NCBI RefSeq assembly: GCF_017744135.1
Contig: NZ_JAGHQU010000004.1
Span: 1-64,000, forward strand
Reading direction: 5' to 3'
From: Endozoicomonas sp. G2_2
Lineage (GTDB): Bacteria > Pseudomonadota > Gammaproteobacteria > Nevskiales > Salinisphaeraceae
DNA length: 64,000 nt
Numbering within the stretch: the first letter of the stretch is position 1; the number at the start of each line of letters is the position of its first letter. Under the pieces are notes generated by a model. The model was not told where the DNA came from. It searched no databases and worked only from the letters and a program-made list of their open reading frames with translations. Position numbers and translations under genes: made by a program. Positions 37,134 through 46,123 of this stretch are shown here, piece after piece.

Positions 37134-37655
37134 ATGGCGATTCTCGAAATTTTGCATTTCCCCGATCCGCGGCTACGCGAAAACACGCAGCCGGTGACCG
37201 TTTTCGACGAGACGCTGTCGACTTTCATCGATGACATGTTCGAGACCATGTACGACGCGCCGGGCGTCGGCCTGGCCGCCACCCAGGTGGGCGACACGCG
37301 CCGCGTGGCGGTGATGGACTGCTCCGAGGCGCGCGACGAGCGCATCGTCATGTGCAACCCGGAAATTCTCTGGCAGGCCGATCTGGAGACCGTCGACGAG
37401 GGCTGTCTGTCCGTGCCCGAGCACTACGACAAGGTGAAACGCTATGCGCGGCTGCGCTTCGCAGCGCAGGATCGCAACGGCGAACGGTACGAGATGGACG
37501 CTGAAGGGTTGCTCGCGCAATGCGTACAGCACGAGCTCGCCCACCTCGACGGCGGCCTCTATATCGACCAGCTGTCGCGGCTCAAGCGCGAGCGCATCCG
37601 CCGCAAGCTTGCCAAGGCCGCGCGCCAGAATGCGCCGGCCGCGAACGACGAGTAG
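37134..37655 (+). CDS. def: Peptide deformylase
   Basis: The 173-residue protein has the three deformylase motifs: GVGLAATQVG, EGCLSVP with the metal-binding Cys, and QHELAHLDGG with HExxH. The residue between Leu and the second His is Ala where Asp is most common; the metal ligands are intact. It removes the formyl group from nascent proteins. It is followed by fmt 26 bases later and divergent from the LysM lipoprotein gene. Confidence 0.96.
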   Translation: MAILEILHFPDPRLRENTQPVTVFDETLSTFIDDMFETMYDAPGVGLAATQVGDTRRVAVMDCSEARDERIVMCNPEILWQADLETVDEGCLSVPEHYDKVKRYARLRFAAQDRNGERYEMDAEGLLAQCVQHELAHLDGGLYIDQLSRLKRERIRRKLAKAARQNAPAANDE

Positions 37656-37681
37656 TTCGTGCCTGCCATCCGTGAGTTGCC

Positions 37682-38620
37682 ATGAGCGCACCGATGAACA
37701 TCGTATTCGCCGGTACGCCGGAATTCGCCGTGCCCTGTCTGAACGCGATCGCGGCCAGCGGGCATCGCCTGACCGGCGTGCTCACCCAGCCGGACCGCCC
37801 CGCGGGGCGCGGGCGCAAGCTGGCGGCTTCGCCGGTCAAGCAGCGCGCGCTCGAACTCGGCGTGGCCGTGCAGCAGCCCGAATCGCTCCGGAACGCGGCG
37901 GCGTTTTCCGAACTTGCCGCGCTCGAGCCCGATGTGATCGTGGTTGTCGCCTACGGGCTGCTGTTGCCGAAGAAAGTGCTCGCGCTGCCGCAGTACGGTT
38001 GTATCAACGTGCATGCCTCGCTGCTGCCACGTTGGCGTGGCGCGGCGCCGATCGCCCGCGCCATTCTGGCCGGTGACCGCGAGACCGGTGTCACGCTCAT
38101 GCAGATGGCCGCCGGTCTGGATACCGGGCCCATGATCGTGCGCCGCGCTGTGCCGATCGACGAGGACACCACCGCGGGGACGTTGCACGACACGCTGGCC
38201 GATCTGGGCGCGCGCGAGCTGTCGCAAGTGCTCGGCCGTTTGCCCGAGGGCATCACCGCCGAGCCCCAGGACGACACGCAGGCCTGCTACGCGCGGCGCC
38301 TGGACAAGGGCGAGGCGGCGATCGACTGGCGCCTGCGCGCCGACGAGATCGCGCGAGCCGTGCGGGCCTTCGTGCCGTGGCCGGTCGCCCATGCGCGGCT
38401 TGACGGCCAGCCGGTGCGTTTCTGGCAGGCGACGGCGGGGCCGGCACGCAATCACGACGTGGCGCCCGGAACCGTGGTCGCAGCGAGTGCGAAGGGGATC
38501 GATATCGCGACGGGCGCCGGCACCCTGCGTGTGCAGACGTTGCAGTTACCGGGCAAGAAACGCATGGATGCGGCTGCCGCGGTCAATGGCCGCGACTGGG
38601 TTGGCTGTCGTTTTGAGTAG
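37682..38620 (+). CDS. fmt: Methionyl-tRNA formyltransferase
   Basis: The 312-residue protein starts MNIVFAGTPEFAVPCLNAI after a short lead. It contains NVHASLLPRWRGAAPIARAIL, with the catalytic Asn, His and Ser-Leu-Leu-Pro block, and GVTLMQMAAGLDTGPM. The C-terminal domain that binds tRNA is present. It formylates initiator Met-tRNA. The stop overlaps the likely TTG start of rsmB by eight bases. Confidence 0.97.
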   Translation: MSAPMNIVFAGTPEFAVPCLNAIAASGHRLTGVLTQPDRPAGRGRKLAASPVKQRALELGVAVQQPESLRNAAAFSELAALEPDVIVVVAYGLLLPKKVLALPQYGCINVHASLLPRWRGAAPIARAILAGDRETGVTLMQMAAGLDTGPMIVRRAVPIDEDTTAGTLHDTLADLGARELSQVLGRLPEGITAEPQDDTQACYARRLDKGEAAIDWRLRADEIARAVRAFVPWPVAHARLDGQPVRFWQATAGPARNHDVAPGTVVAASAKGIDIATGAGTLRVQTLQLPGKKRMDAAAAVNGRDWVGCRFE

Positions 38621-39938
38621 GCGCCGCCGCACGCCCGACAGCGCGCATACCGAGGGCGCCGCCGCGCGCGCAGGCGCCGCCCGCGCCGTGGCGGCCGTCA
38701 TGGACGATGGGCGCAGTCTGGACGCGGCTCTGGCCGACCAATCCGTCGATCTTTCTCCCAGCGATCGGGGTCTGGTCTCGGCCATGGCCTACGGGGTGCT
38801 GCGCGACTATCGCCGCCTGGATGCGTTGCTGGCGCCGCGGTTATCGCGCAAGCCGCAGCCGTTGCTGCGCGCGTTGCTGTTGGTCGGCCTGTATCAGCTC
38901 GAAGCCATGCGGGTGCCGCCGCACGCGGCCGTGCATGCAACGGTGGCGGCGAGCGCATCGCTCAAGCTGGGCAAGGCGCGCGGCATGGTCAACGCCATTC
39001 TGCGCGGGCATCAACGCGATGCCGGCAAGGCGAGCGAGGACAGCGCGCCGGGCGTGCGTCACAGCTACCCCGACTGGCTGGTCGAACGGATTCAGGCGGA
39101 CTGGGGCAGCCAGTGGACCGGCGTTCTCGAGGGCGGCAACCGGCCGGCGCCCATGCATCTGCGGGCAAATGCGCGCCACGGCGATCGTCTTGTGGCGATG
39201 CGTGCCCTGGAAGCGGCCGGTCTGCGGTGCGAAGCGGCCCGCATCTGCGACAGCGTGCTGACGCTGGACGAACCCGTCGCTGCGCGGGACCTGCCCGGTT
39301 TCGCGGACGGCCGTGTCTCGATTCAGGACGGCGCGGCCCAGCTGGCCGCCGTGTTGCTGGGCGCGCGGGACGGCCACCGGGTCCTCGATGCCTGCGCTGC
39401 GCCCGGCAACAAGAGCGCGCATCTGCTCGAACGCACGGATATCGACCTGCTGGCGCTGGATATCGATGCCGACCGCCTGCAGACGCTCGAGCAGACGCTC
39501 GCGCGTGTCGGCTGTCGCGCCCGGGTCCAGACCGCCGATGCCGCCGAACCCGATCGCTGGTGGGATGGTCGAGGGTTCGATCGGATCCTGCTAGATGCCC
39601 CATGCAGCGGTACCGGTGTGATCCGCCGCCACCCCGATATCAAGTGGCTGCGCCGGCCCAAAGACATCGCGACTGCCGCCGAACGCCAGCGCGCCATGCT
39701 CGACGCACTCTGGCGCACGCTCGCACCGGGTGGGCGGCTCGTCTATGCGACCTGTTCGATCCTGCGCGCGGAAGGTGTGGATATCGTCGACGCGTTTCTC
39801 GCGCGTACCGACGACGCCCGCGAGGTGCCGATCGATGCGCACTGGGGCTTTGCCGAGCGGCGGGGGCGGCGTATCGCGCCCGGCATGCACGGTTTCGACG
39901 GCTTCTATTACGCGGTTCTGGAGCGCGCCAGCGCCTGA
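38613..39938 (+). CDS. rsmB: 16S rRNA cytosine-967 C5-methyltransferase
   Basis: The product has the N-terminal NusB-like RNA-binding domain (SPSDRGLVSAMAYGVLRDYRR, then LLRALLLVGLYQLE) and a C-terminal AdoMet methyltransferase with VLDACAAPGNKSAHLL, the catalytic DAPCSGTGVIRRHPDI and YATCSI. It methylates C967 of 16S rRNA. The start is uncertain: TTG at 38613 keeps the full N-terminal helix and overlaps fmt by eight bases, while ATG at 38700 would cut into the domain. A far longer frame within fmt is not family-like. Confidence 0.92.
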   Translation: MSRRRRTPDSAHTEGAAARAGAARAVAAVMDDGRSLDAALADQSVDLSPSDRGLVSAMAYGVLRDYRRLDALLAPRLSRKPQPLLRALLLVGLYQLEAMRVPPHAAVHATVAASASLKLGKARGMVNAILRGHQRDAGKASEDSAPGVRHSYPDWLVERIQADWGSQWTGVLEGGNRPAPMHLRANARHGDRLVAMRALEAAGLRCEAARICDSVLTLDEPVAARDLPGFADGRVSIQDGAAQLAAVLLGARDGHRVLDACAAPGNKSAHLLERTDIDLLALDIDADRLQTLEQTLARVGCRARVQTADAAEPDRWWDGRGFDRILLDAPCSGTGVIRRHPDIKWLRRPKDIATAAERQRAMLDALWRTLAPGGRLVYATCSILRAEGVDIVDAFLARTDDAREVPIDAHWGFAERRGRRIAPGMHGFDGFYYAVLERASA

Positions 39939-40033
39939 CGCGTCACGGTCTTACGTAGCATTACGGAGTTGAAACGGTTGCGCACAACCGCAGGATAGGT
40001 CGGGTAGTGATTCCTCAACCAATTGGAGTTGTG

Positions 40034-40600
40034 ATGAGCGACGAACTCAAAGGCAAGAAGGTCGCATTTCTGGCCACCAACGGTTTCGAGTATTCGGAGC
40101 TGACGCAGCCCTGGGACGAGATCAAGGCGGCCGGCGCCGAGGTCGAACTGATCTCGCTGGACGCCGGCAAGATCCAGGGCGAGAGCGGCGGCGAACCGAA
40201 GGGCGACCCGAAACCGGTCGACAAGACCGTCGATCAGGTCTCGGCGGGCGACTACAACGCCCTGGTCCTGCCGGGCGGGCTGGCCAATCCGGACACGCTG
40301 CGCACCAACGATACGGCCGTGCAGTTCGTGCGTGACTTCTTTGCCCAGCACAAGCCGGTCGGCGCGATCTGTCATGCGCCCTGGGTGCTGATCGAAGCCG
40401 GCGTGGTCGACGGCCGCACGCTGACCTCCTTCCCGTCGGTACAGACCGACCTGAAAAACGCGGGTGCGACCTGGGTGGATCGCGAAGTCGTTTGTGACGA
40501 GGCGCTCGTCACCAGCCGCACGCCGGACGATCTGGATGCCTTCTGCGCAAAAATGATCGAGGAGATCGCCGAGGGCAAGCACGAAGAACAGACCACCTAG
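40034..40600 (+). CDS. DJ-1/PfpI family protein
   Basis: The 188-residue protein starts MSDELKGKKVAFLATNGFE at 40034, after a GGAG site. It has the nucleophile elbow AICHAPW with the conserved Cys, and the LVLPGGLANPDTLR loop. It resembles the stress-related YhbO/PfpI type, for which chaperone, glyoxalase and deglycase activities have been debated. It is preceded by 95 bases without a gene and followed by a strong terminator. Confidence 0.9.
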   Translation: MSDELKGKKVAFLATNGFEYSELTQPWDEIKAAGAEVELISLDAGKIQGESGGEPKGDPKPVDKTVDQVSAGDYNALVLPGGLANPDTLRTNDTAVQFVRDFFAQHKPVGAICHAPWVLIEAGVVDGRTLTSFPSVQTDLKNAGATWVDREVVCDEALVTSRTPDDLDAFCAKMIEEIAEGKHEEQTT

Positions 40601-40622
40601 TCGCGGCGCGCGCGTGACGATG

Positions 40623-40650
40623 AAAAGCCCGGCTGCGGCCGGGCTTTTTT
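40623..40650. terminator. Bidirectional intrinsic terminator
   Basis: GCCCGGC at 40627-40633 pairs with GCCGGGC at 40638-40644 around a four-base loop, flanked by AAAA and TTTTTT, so it can work on both strands. It lies between the convergent DJ-1 family gene and the SIMPL-domain gene. Confidence 0.9.
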
Positions 40651-40657
40651 GTGCGCG

Positions 40658-41368
40658 CTAATCTTCCAGCGCGTAGTCGATGGTCGTGACCACGCGTATG
40701 CGCTTGACGTCTGGCGTATAGCTGTCGAGATCCGAGATCGAGAAATAGCCCTGCGAGGCCGAGCGAATCGCGCCCACACGGCTGCCCGAATCCTGGGCGA
40801 ACTGCTTGGCGGCCTTGCGCGCGTCGGCGGTCGCCGCCGCGATCATCGCGGGTTTGATGTCTTCGAGTTCGGTGAACAGGAACTCGGTGCGGTAGTTGTA
40901 GTTGGGCGACAGCACCACGCCCTGGCTGATGAGTTCACCCACGCGCGGCATGGCCTGCTTCACCGCGTCGATCGCCGTGCTGCGCACAAGCATCGTGGCC
41001 TCGGCGGAATAGCGGGTCGGCGGGCGCTGGTTGCCGTAGCTGTTGGCGTAGCGATCGGTGACTTCGGGCGAGGTCAGGGTGATCGCATCGGTCTTGAAGC
41101 CGGCGTCGGTTAAAAACGCGCGAATGATATCGGCCTGGCGATTGACCCGCTCCTGTACCTCGCCGAGCGCGTCGCCGGTCACGGTGAAATGCAGCGGCCA
41201 CAGGGCGAGCGTCGCGCGAACCTCGCGTTCGGCCAGCCCCTTGACCGTTACCGAGCGATCGGCGGATTTCCACTGGATCGCCGCGCTCTTGAGATAGCTG
41301 CCGCCGATGACCAGCCCGATGGCCAGACACACGCCGAGAATGGCGGCGGCGAAGACGTTGTTCTTCAT
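40658..41368 (-). CDS. SIMPL-domain membrane-anchored protein
   Basis: The 236-residue product has an N-terminal hydrophobic segment (MKNNVFAAAILGVCLAIGLVIGG) and the SIMPL (DUF541) domain: VTVKGLAEREVRATLALWPL, then VTDRYAN and YSAEATMLVRS, ending with TPDVKRIRVVTTIDYAL. Such proteins face the periplasm and their role is not settled; BP26/OMP28 and the E. coli stress protein YggE are relatives. It is convergent with the DJ-1 gene across the terminator. Confidence 0.88.
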   Translation of the reverse strand: MKNNVFAAAILGVCLAIGLVIGGSYLKSAAIQWKSADRSVTVKGLAEREVRATLALWPLHFTVTGDALGEVQERVNRQADIIRAFLTDAGFKTDAITLTSPEVTDRYANSYGNQRPPTRYSAEATMLVRSTAIDAVKQAMPRVGELISQGVVLSPNYNYRTEFLFTELEDIKPAMIAAATADARKAAKQFAQDSGSRVGAIRSASQGYFSISDLDSYTPDVKRIRVVTTIDYALED

Positions 41369-41464
41369 GCCCGTAACTCTCCGCGCCGAATCTTCAGCGG
41401 CGCCTGCCCAAGCATATCGGATCGGCTCGGTGCGCGCCCGCGCACCGTCTCGGGCACGGGCCGG

Positions 41465-42250
41465 CTAGCGGTAGATCGGGTCGCGCACGACCACGCCGCG
41501 TTCGGCGAGAAAGCCCTTGGCCTGCTGGATCGTGTAGGTGCCGAAATGGAAGATCGACGCCGCCAGCACCGCGTCGGCAGTGCCGATCTCGAGGCCGTCG
41601 TGCAGGTCTTCGAGACTGCCGACGCCGCCGGAAGCGATCACGGGCACGTCGACCGCGTCGGAAATCGCGCGCGTGAGCTTGAGATCGAAGCCGGACTTGG
41701 TGCCGTCCTTGTCCATGCTCGTGAGCAACACTTCGCCGGCGCCCAGCGAAACCAGCTTCTGGGCCCATTCGATGGCGTCGATACCCGTGGACTTGCGCCC
41801 GCCGTGGGTGAAGATCTCCCAGCGCGGCGGTTCGTGCTTCTTGGCCACGTTCTTGGCATCGAGCGCGACCACGATGCACTGCGAGCCGTAGCGATAGGCC
41901 GCCTCGTAGACGAAGTTCGGATCCGAGATCGCGGCGGTGTTGATCGACACCTTGTCGGCGCCGGCCGACAACAGGCGACGCACGTCGGGCAGGGTGCGCA
42001 CACCGCCGCCCACGGTCAGCGGAATGAACACCTCGCCGGCCACGCGCTCGACCACGTCCATGAGCGTGCCGCGATCCTCATGGCTGGCAGTGATGTCGAG
42101 AAACACCAGTTCGTCCGCGCCCTGTTGATCGTAGCGGCGCGCGATCTCGACCGGGTCCCCGGCGTCCTTGATCTCGAGGAACTTGACGCCCTTGACGACG
42201 CGACCCTTGTCGATGTCGAGGCAGGGGATGATGCGCTTGGCCAGGGTCAT
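41465..42250 (-). CDS. hisF: Imidazole glycerol phosphate synthase, cyclase subunit
   Basis: The 261-residue (beta-alpha)8 barrel starts [24 protein letters not shown] with the first catalytic Asp, and has [15 protein letters not shown] with the second, plus the phosphate-binding [11 protein letters not shown]. It forms the imidazole ring together with HisH. Its start lies four bases from the inverted-repeat end of the element at 42254-42540, which provides a GGGG run in the position of a ribosome site. Confidence 0.97.
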   Translation of the reverse strand: MTLAKRIIPCLDIDKGRVVKGVKFLEIKDAGDPVEIARRYDQQGADELVFLDITASHEDRGTLMDVVERVAGEVFIPLTVGGGVRTLPDVRRLLSAGADKVSINTAAISDPNFVYEAAYRYGSQCIVVALDAKNVAKKHEPPRWEIFTHGGRKSTGIDAIEWAQKLVSLGAGEVLLTSMDKDGTKSGFDLKLTRAISDAVDVPVIASGGVGSLEDLHDGLEIGTADAVLAASIFHFGTYTIQQAKGFLAERGVVVRDPIYR

Positions 42251-42253
42251 TTT

Positions 42254-42540
42254 GGAACCCCTGATTCAGTCATACGCGGATCGCGTTTGCGTCCCAAGCC
42301 GTTCGCCGGCAAGGCGCCCGGCGATGTGCCGTGGCAGGCTCCACGGTCGAGCCGGGCAACGCCGCTGGCGAACGGCTTGGGCCAAACCTTTTGCCTTGAA
42401 GGCAAAAGGCCGGGCTTTTGCGCGCGTCTGGACTGCGTCATTCGTCGTTTATTTGCAATGAGCAAACTGCGCTCCTCACTCCTTGCCAGCCGCGCGCAAA
42501 AGACTCCGGCGCGACTGCGTATGACTGAATCAGGGGTTCC
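42254..42540. mobile_element. 287-bp inverted-repeat element (MITE-like) between hisA and hisF
   Basis: The 24-base end GGAACCCCTGATTCAGTCAT plus ACGC at 42254-42277 is repeated, perfectly inverted, at 42517-42540. Inside are nested inverted pairs: 42294-42307 with 42367-42380 (14 bp, CCAAGCCGTTCGCC), CCTTTTGCC/GGCAAAAGG near 42388-42410, CTTTTGCGCGCG/CGCGCGCAAAAG near 42415-42502, and TTTGC/GCAAA near 42450-42470. No protein is encoded. The size, perfect terminal repeats and internal palindromes fit a non-autonomous transposable element or a structured intergenic repeat. Target-site duplications were not identified with confidence. Its right end lies inside the hisA coding tail. Confidence 0.75.
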
Positions 42541-43273
42541 TGCTACGGTCGTTGACGAGTTTGCGCGCCTCGGCGAGATCGATCGTGCCTTCATAGAGGG
42601 CACGCCCGATGACGGCACCGGTGACGCCGTCTTCCTCGGCGCCCAGCAGGGCTTCGATATCGTCGAGGCGGGTCACGCCGCCGGACGCGATGACCGGAAT
42701 CGTGAGCTCGGCGGCCAGCGCGCGGCTGGCTTCGACGTTAACGCCCTGCATCATGCCGTCGCGGCTGATGTCGGTATGGATGATCGCAACCACCCCGTCC
42801 GCCTCGAACTGCTGCGCCATCTCGGCGACCGTGTTGTTGGACAATTTGGACCAGCCGTCGGTGGCCACCATGCCGTCGCGCGCGTCGAGGCCGACGATGA
42901 TATGGCGGGGAAATTCCACCCCGGCATCGGCCACGAAATGCGGCTCGGATACCGCGCGCGTGCCGAGGATGACGTACTCGACGCCGCGTTCGAGATAGGT
43001 CTCGATCGCGGCTTCGTCGCGAATGCCGCCACCCACCTGGACCGGCACGTTGCCGCAGGCCGACACGATTTCGCCGATCACCCGATCGTTGACCGGGTAG
43101 CCGGCCTTGGCGCCGTCGAGGTCGACGACGTGGATGCGATCCGCGCCCTCGTCGAGCCAGCGCCGGGCCACGGCCACCGGGTCCCCGTCGAAGATGGTGA
43201 CGTCGTCCATGCGGCCCTGGCGCAGGCGTACGCACTGGCCGTTCTTGATATCAATCGCAGGTATGAGTAGCAC
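42530..43273 (-). CDS. hisA: Phosphoribosylformimino-5-aminoimidazole carboxamide ribotide isomerase
   Basis: The 247-residue (beta-alpha)8 barrel begins with GTG, giving LLIPAIDIKNGQCVRLRQG with the catalytic Asp, and contains IHVVDLDGAK, VGGGIRD, IHTDISRDGMM with the second Asp, and IASGGVTRLDDI. It isomerises ProFAR to PRFAR before HisF/HisH. The last codons (Arg-Asn-Pro and TGA) lie in the inverted repeat of the adjacent element, so the natural C terminus was probably changed. The barrel itself is complete. Confidence 0.96.
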   Translation of the reverse strand: MLLIPAIDIKNGQCVRLRQGRMDDVTIFDGDPVAVARRWLDEGADRIHVVDLDGAKAGYPVNDRVIGEIVSACGNVPVQVGGGIRDEAAIETYLERGVEYVILGTRAVSEPHFVADAGVEFPRHIIVGLDARDGMVATDGWSKLSNNTVAEMAQQFEADGVVAIIHTDISRDGMMQGVNVEASRALAAELTIPVIASGGVTRLDDIEALLGAEEDGVTGAVIGRALYEGTIDLAEARKLVNDRSRNP

Positions 43274-43337
43274 GCCGGTAATCCTCGTCTACGGCTTGGA
43301 TGGGGTCGAAGCTAAGATCGATCGCTGGGACATCGAT

Positions 43338-43982
43338 TCAGGCGGAACCGTCCCATTCGAGAAAATTCGCCAGCAGCTGAAGGCCTGCCGACTGGCTCTT
43401 TTCCGGATGAAACTGCACGGCGAATACGTTCGGCCGCAGGATCACGGACGCGAAACGTACGCCATAGTCGGTGGTGCCGGCGATATGACGCTCGTCGCTG
43501 GGCACCACGTAGTAGCTGTGCACGAAATAGAACCAGCTGGCCGGCGCGATATCCTTCCAGAGCGGATGATGGCGTTCCTGGCGGACCTGGTTCCAGCCCA
43601 TGTGCGGAATCTTGCGGCGCACGCCGTCGGGCTGGGCATCCGGGGCGGCGAAGTGCACGGTGTCGCCCGGAAAGGCGCCCAGGCATTCCACGCCGCCGGA
43701 TTCCTCGGAGTGCCCCATGAGCGCCTCGATGCCCAGGCAAACGCCCATGAGCGGCTTCTTGCCGAGCTGCTCGCGGATCATGTCGTCGAGCTCGAGACGG
43801 TGCAGTTCTTCCATGCAATGGCCGATCGCGCCGACGCCGGGTAGCACCAGCCGATCCATGCGCGACAGCGCGTCCGGATCGAAGCTGACCTCGATCTGCT
43901 CGTCGGACGCCACATAGCGCAGCGCCTTGGCAATCGAGTGCAGATTGCCCATCCCGTAGTCGATGATGCCGACGGTTGCCAT
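43338..43982 (-). CDS. hisH: Imidazole glycerol phosphate synthase, glutamine amidotransferase subunit
   Basis: The 214-residue protein starts MATVGIIDYGMGNLHSIAKAL and has the class I amidotransferase triad: Cys in GVCLGIEALMGHS, and His and Glu in VQFHPEKSQ. It supplies ammonia to HisF. It lies 54 bases after hisB and 64 bases before hisA. Confidence 0.97.
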   Translation of the reverse strand: MATVGIIDYGMGNLHSIAKALRYVASDEQIEVSFDPDALSRMDRLVLPGVGAIGHCMEELHRLELDDMIREQLGKKPLMGVCLGIEALMGHSEESGGVECLGAFPGDTVHFAAPDAQPDGVRRKIPHMGWNQVRQERHHPLWKDIAPASWFYFVHSYYVVPSDERHIAGTTDYGVRFASVILRPNVFAVQFHPEKSQSAGLQLLANFLEWDGSA

Positions 43983-44036
43983 AAGATTGACTTCGAAAGA
44001 AAAGGAAGGAGGTCGATGCGCGCCCGCCGCGGGCGC

Positions 44037-44630
44037 CTAGAGGCTGCCCTTGGTGGACGGTGTGGCATCCCCGGTGCGGCTGTCGGCCGACACGGCCACG
44101 CGCAGCGCACGGCCGAAGGCCTTGAACAGCGTCTCGGCCACATGGTGGGCGTTGTCACCCTTGAGGGCATCCATATGCAGCGTGATCGCGGCCGCGCTCG
44201 CCAGCCCCTGAAAGAACTCACGCACGAGCTCGACATCGAAGGTGCCGATCTTGTCGCGGGTGAAGGTCGCGTCGAAGAACAGCCCGGGCCGCCCCGACAG
44301 GTCGATCACCACACGCGCGAGCGCTTCATCGAGCGGCACGTAGGCGTGGCCGTAGCGGGTGATGCCCCGCTTGTCGCCGAGCGCTTCGCGCAGCGCCTGA
44401 CCGATGCAGATGCCGACATCCTCCACCGTGTGGTGGTCGTCGATATGCAGATCGCCCTTGGCGCAGACGTCGAGATCGACGAGCCCGTGACGGCTGATCT
44501 GATGCAGCATGTGGTCGAAGAAACCGACGCCGGTATCGGCGTTGAACACGGCATTGCCATCTAGGTCGAGTGTGACCGAGATGTCGGTTTCATTGGTTTG
44601 ACGTGCGATCGTGGCGCGGCGCGCGGTCAT
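44037..44630 (-). CDS. hisB: Imidazoleglycerol-phosphate dehydratase
   Basis: The 197-residue monofunctional HisB has the metal-binding motifs [17 protein letters not shown] and [18 protein letters not shown] and the [13 protein letters not shown] segment. It lacks the phosphatase half found in E. coli, so histidinol phosphatase must lie elsewhere. It is the first of the hisB-hisH-hisA-hisF group. Confidence 0.97.
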   Translation of the reverse strand: MTARRATIARQTNETDISVTLDLDGNAVFNADTGVGFFDHMLHQISRHGLVDLDVCAKGDLHIDDHHTVEDVGICIGQALREALGDKRGITRYGHAYVPLDEALARVVIDLSGRPGLFFDATFTRDKIGTFDVELVREFFQGLASAAAITLHMDALKGDNAHHVAETLFKAFGRALRVAVSADSRTGDATPSTKGSL

Positions 44631-44717
44631 GGCCTATTCAAAGCGTTGGATCACCCCGGAAGGCGCGATAATACGCCCATTGCCCGGGCAACGCGAATGC
44701 GCACGCGGCGTGCGTAC

Positions 44718-45155
44718 TCAGGCCTGCAGCCAGAACGTCACCGGGCCATCGTTGACGAGCGATACCTGCATGTCGGCGCCGAACACGCCCTGTTCGACGA
44801 TGCCGTGACGGGATCGCAGCGCCGCCATGAAGTCGTCGAACAGGCCTCGGGCGCGATCGGGCGGGCAGGCGGTGGAGAATCCGGGCCGGTTGCCCCGCCG
44901 TGTGTCGGCGGCGAGCGTGAATTGCGGCACCGCGAGCACCGCGCGTTCTGCATCGCAGGCGCTGTGGTTCATGCGCGCCTTGTCGTCGGCGAAGATGCGA
45001 TACGAGAGCACCCGTTCGGCCAGACGGGCCGCGCGTTGCGCGTCGTCGGCGGGTTCTGCCGCAACGAGCGCGAGCATGCCGGGGCCGATGGCGGCCACGG
45101 TGTCGCCGTCGATCGCGACCGCGGCTTCGGTCACGCGCTGGATGAGCGCAATCAC
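44718..45155 (-). CDS. dtd: D-aminoacyl-tRNA deacylase
   Basis: The start is GTG at 45155, overlapping the thrB TGA (GTGA) and giving VIALIQRVTEAAVAIDGDTVA. The 145-residue product has the Dtd cores, with PQFTLAADTRRGNRPGFSTACPP in place of the common SQFTL and the C-terminal NDGPVTFWL. It hydrolyses D-aminoacyl-tRNA. A longer open frame upstream overlaps thrB and is not family-like. Confidence 0.93.
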   Translation of the reverse strand: MIALIQRVTEAAVAIDGDTVAAIGPGMLALVAAEPADDAQRAARLAERVLSYRIFADDKARMNHSACDAERAVLAVPQFTLAADTRRGNRPGFSTACPPDRARGLFDDFMAALRSRHGIVEQGVFGADMQVSLVNDGPVTFWLQA

Positions 45156-46123
45156 GTCTCGCGCGCGGGCAATGCGTCGCCAAGCGCAGGCGCCGCCTGG
45201 CGATGGGCACGCAAAAGACGCTCGAACGGGCGCGGGTCGTGAATATGGGTAACGTCGCCGTCCATCGGAAAATGGTAGTCGATGAGCCGCGACGCCCAGA
45301 AACGCAGCGCGGCGGCGCGCAGCATGGCAGGCCACGCCGCATGTTCGCCGGCCGTCAGCGCGCGACGCCGATGATAGGCGGCGGCGAACGCCTGCCAGCG
45401 TTCGGGCACATAGGTACCGGACTCATCGAAGGCCCAGTCGTTGCAGATCACCGCCAGGTCGAATAACAGGTAGTCGTGGCAGGCGTAGTAGAAGTCGATG
45501 ACGCCGGATACGCGCTCGTCGTCGAACAGGACGTTGTCGCGAAACATGTCGGCATGAATCACGGCCTCGGGCAGGCCCGCGTACACCGTGTGGGCGCAGT
45601 CGCGTTGATAGGCGATCTCGTCGTCGAGCAGGTCGGCGGTTTCCGCGTCGAGATGGTCGACGAGGCGTTCGCGCGCCTGGGCGATCCAGGCGAGATCCCG
45701 CGGGTTGCGCTGACTCTCTCCGAAGGAACGCACCGCGCGATGCATTTCGGCGACGACGCCACCCAGCGAGCCGCAATGGCGTGCCCCGGGGGCGGTGATA
45801 CTGGCCCCGGCGAGCCGGTAGACGAGTGCCGCGGGGCGGTCGCGCACATCGCTGAGAAAGCCGCCGTCGTTACGCGCGACCGGATGCGCGCCGGGCACGC
45901 CGTGGCCGGCCAGATGATCCATGAGCTGCATGAAAAACGGTAGCGAGCCGTCGTCCATCTGCTCGAAAAGGGTCAGCACCCAGCGTCCGGTCGTGGTATC
46001 GACGAAGTAGTTGGTGTTGGTGATGCCGGCCGAGATGCCGCGAAAATCTTCCAGCTCGCCGATCGAGTATTCGGCCAGCAGCGTGCGCAGATCGTTTTCG
46101 GTGACGCGGGTATAGACCGACAT
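45152..46123 (-). CDS. thrB: Homoserine kinase, APH-fold (ThrB)
   Basis: The 323-residue protein belongs to the aminoglycoside phosphotransferase fold: GISAGITNTNYFVDTTTGRWVLTLFE, then VIHADMFRDNVLFDD as the catalytic loop, and SGVIDFYYACHDYLLFDLAV as the metal-binding Asp segment. This is the homoserine kinase type of Pseudomonas-like bacteria, acting in threonine synthesis. It is one base from the TPR gene and overlaps dtd. Confidence 0.92.
   Translation of the reverse strand: MSVYTRVTENDLRTLLAEYSIGELEDFRGISAGITNTNYFVDTTTGRWVLTLFEQMDDGSLPFFMQLMDHLAGHGVPGAHPVARNDGGFLSDVRDRPAALVYRLAGASITAPGARHCGSLGGVVAEMHRAVRSFGESQRNPRDLAWIAQARERLVDHLDAETADLLDDEIAYQRDCAHTVYAGLPEAVIHADMFRDNVLFDDERVSGVIDFYYACHDYLLFDLAVICNDWAFDESGTYVPERWQAFAAAYHRRRALTAGEHAAWPAMLRAAALRFWASRLIDYHFPMDGDVTHIHDPRPFERLLRAHRQAAPALGDALPARET

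Noticed and set aside
41189-43270. Open frame of 693 codons on the plus strand across hisF, the element and hisA
   Set aside because: It crosses two recognised minus-strand genes and an inverted-repeat element, and has no protein family pattern.
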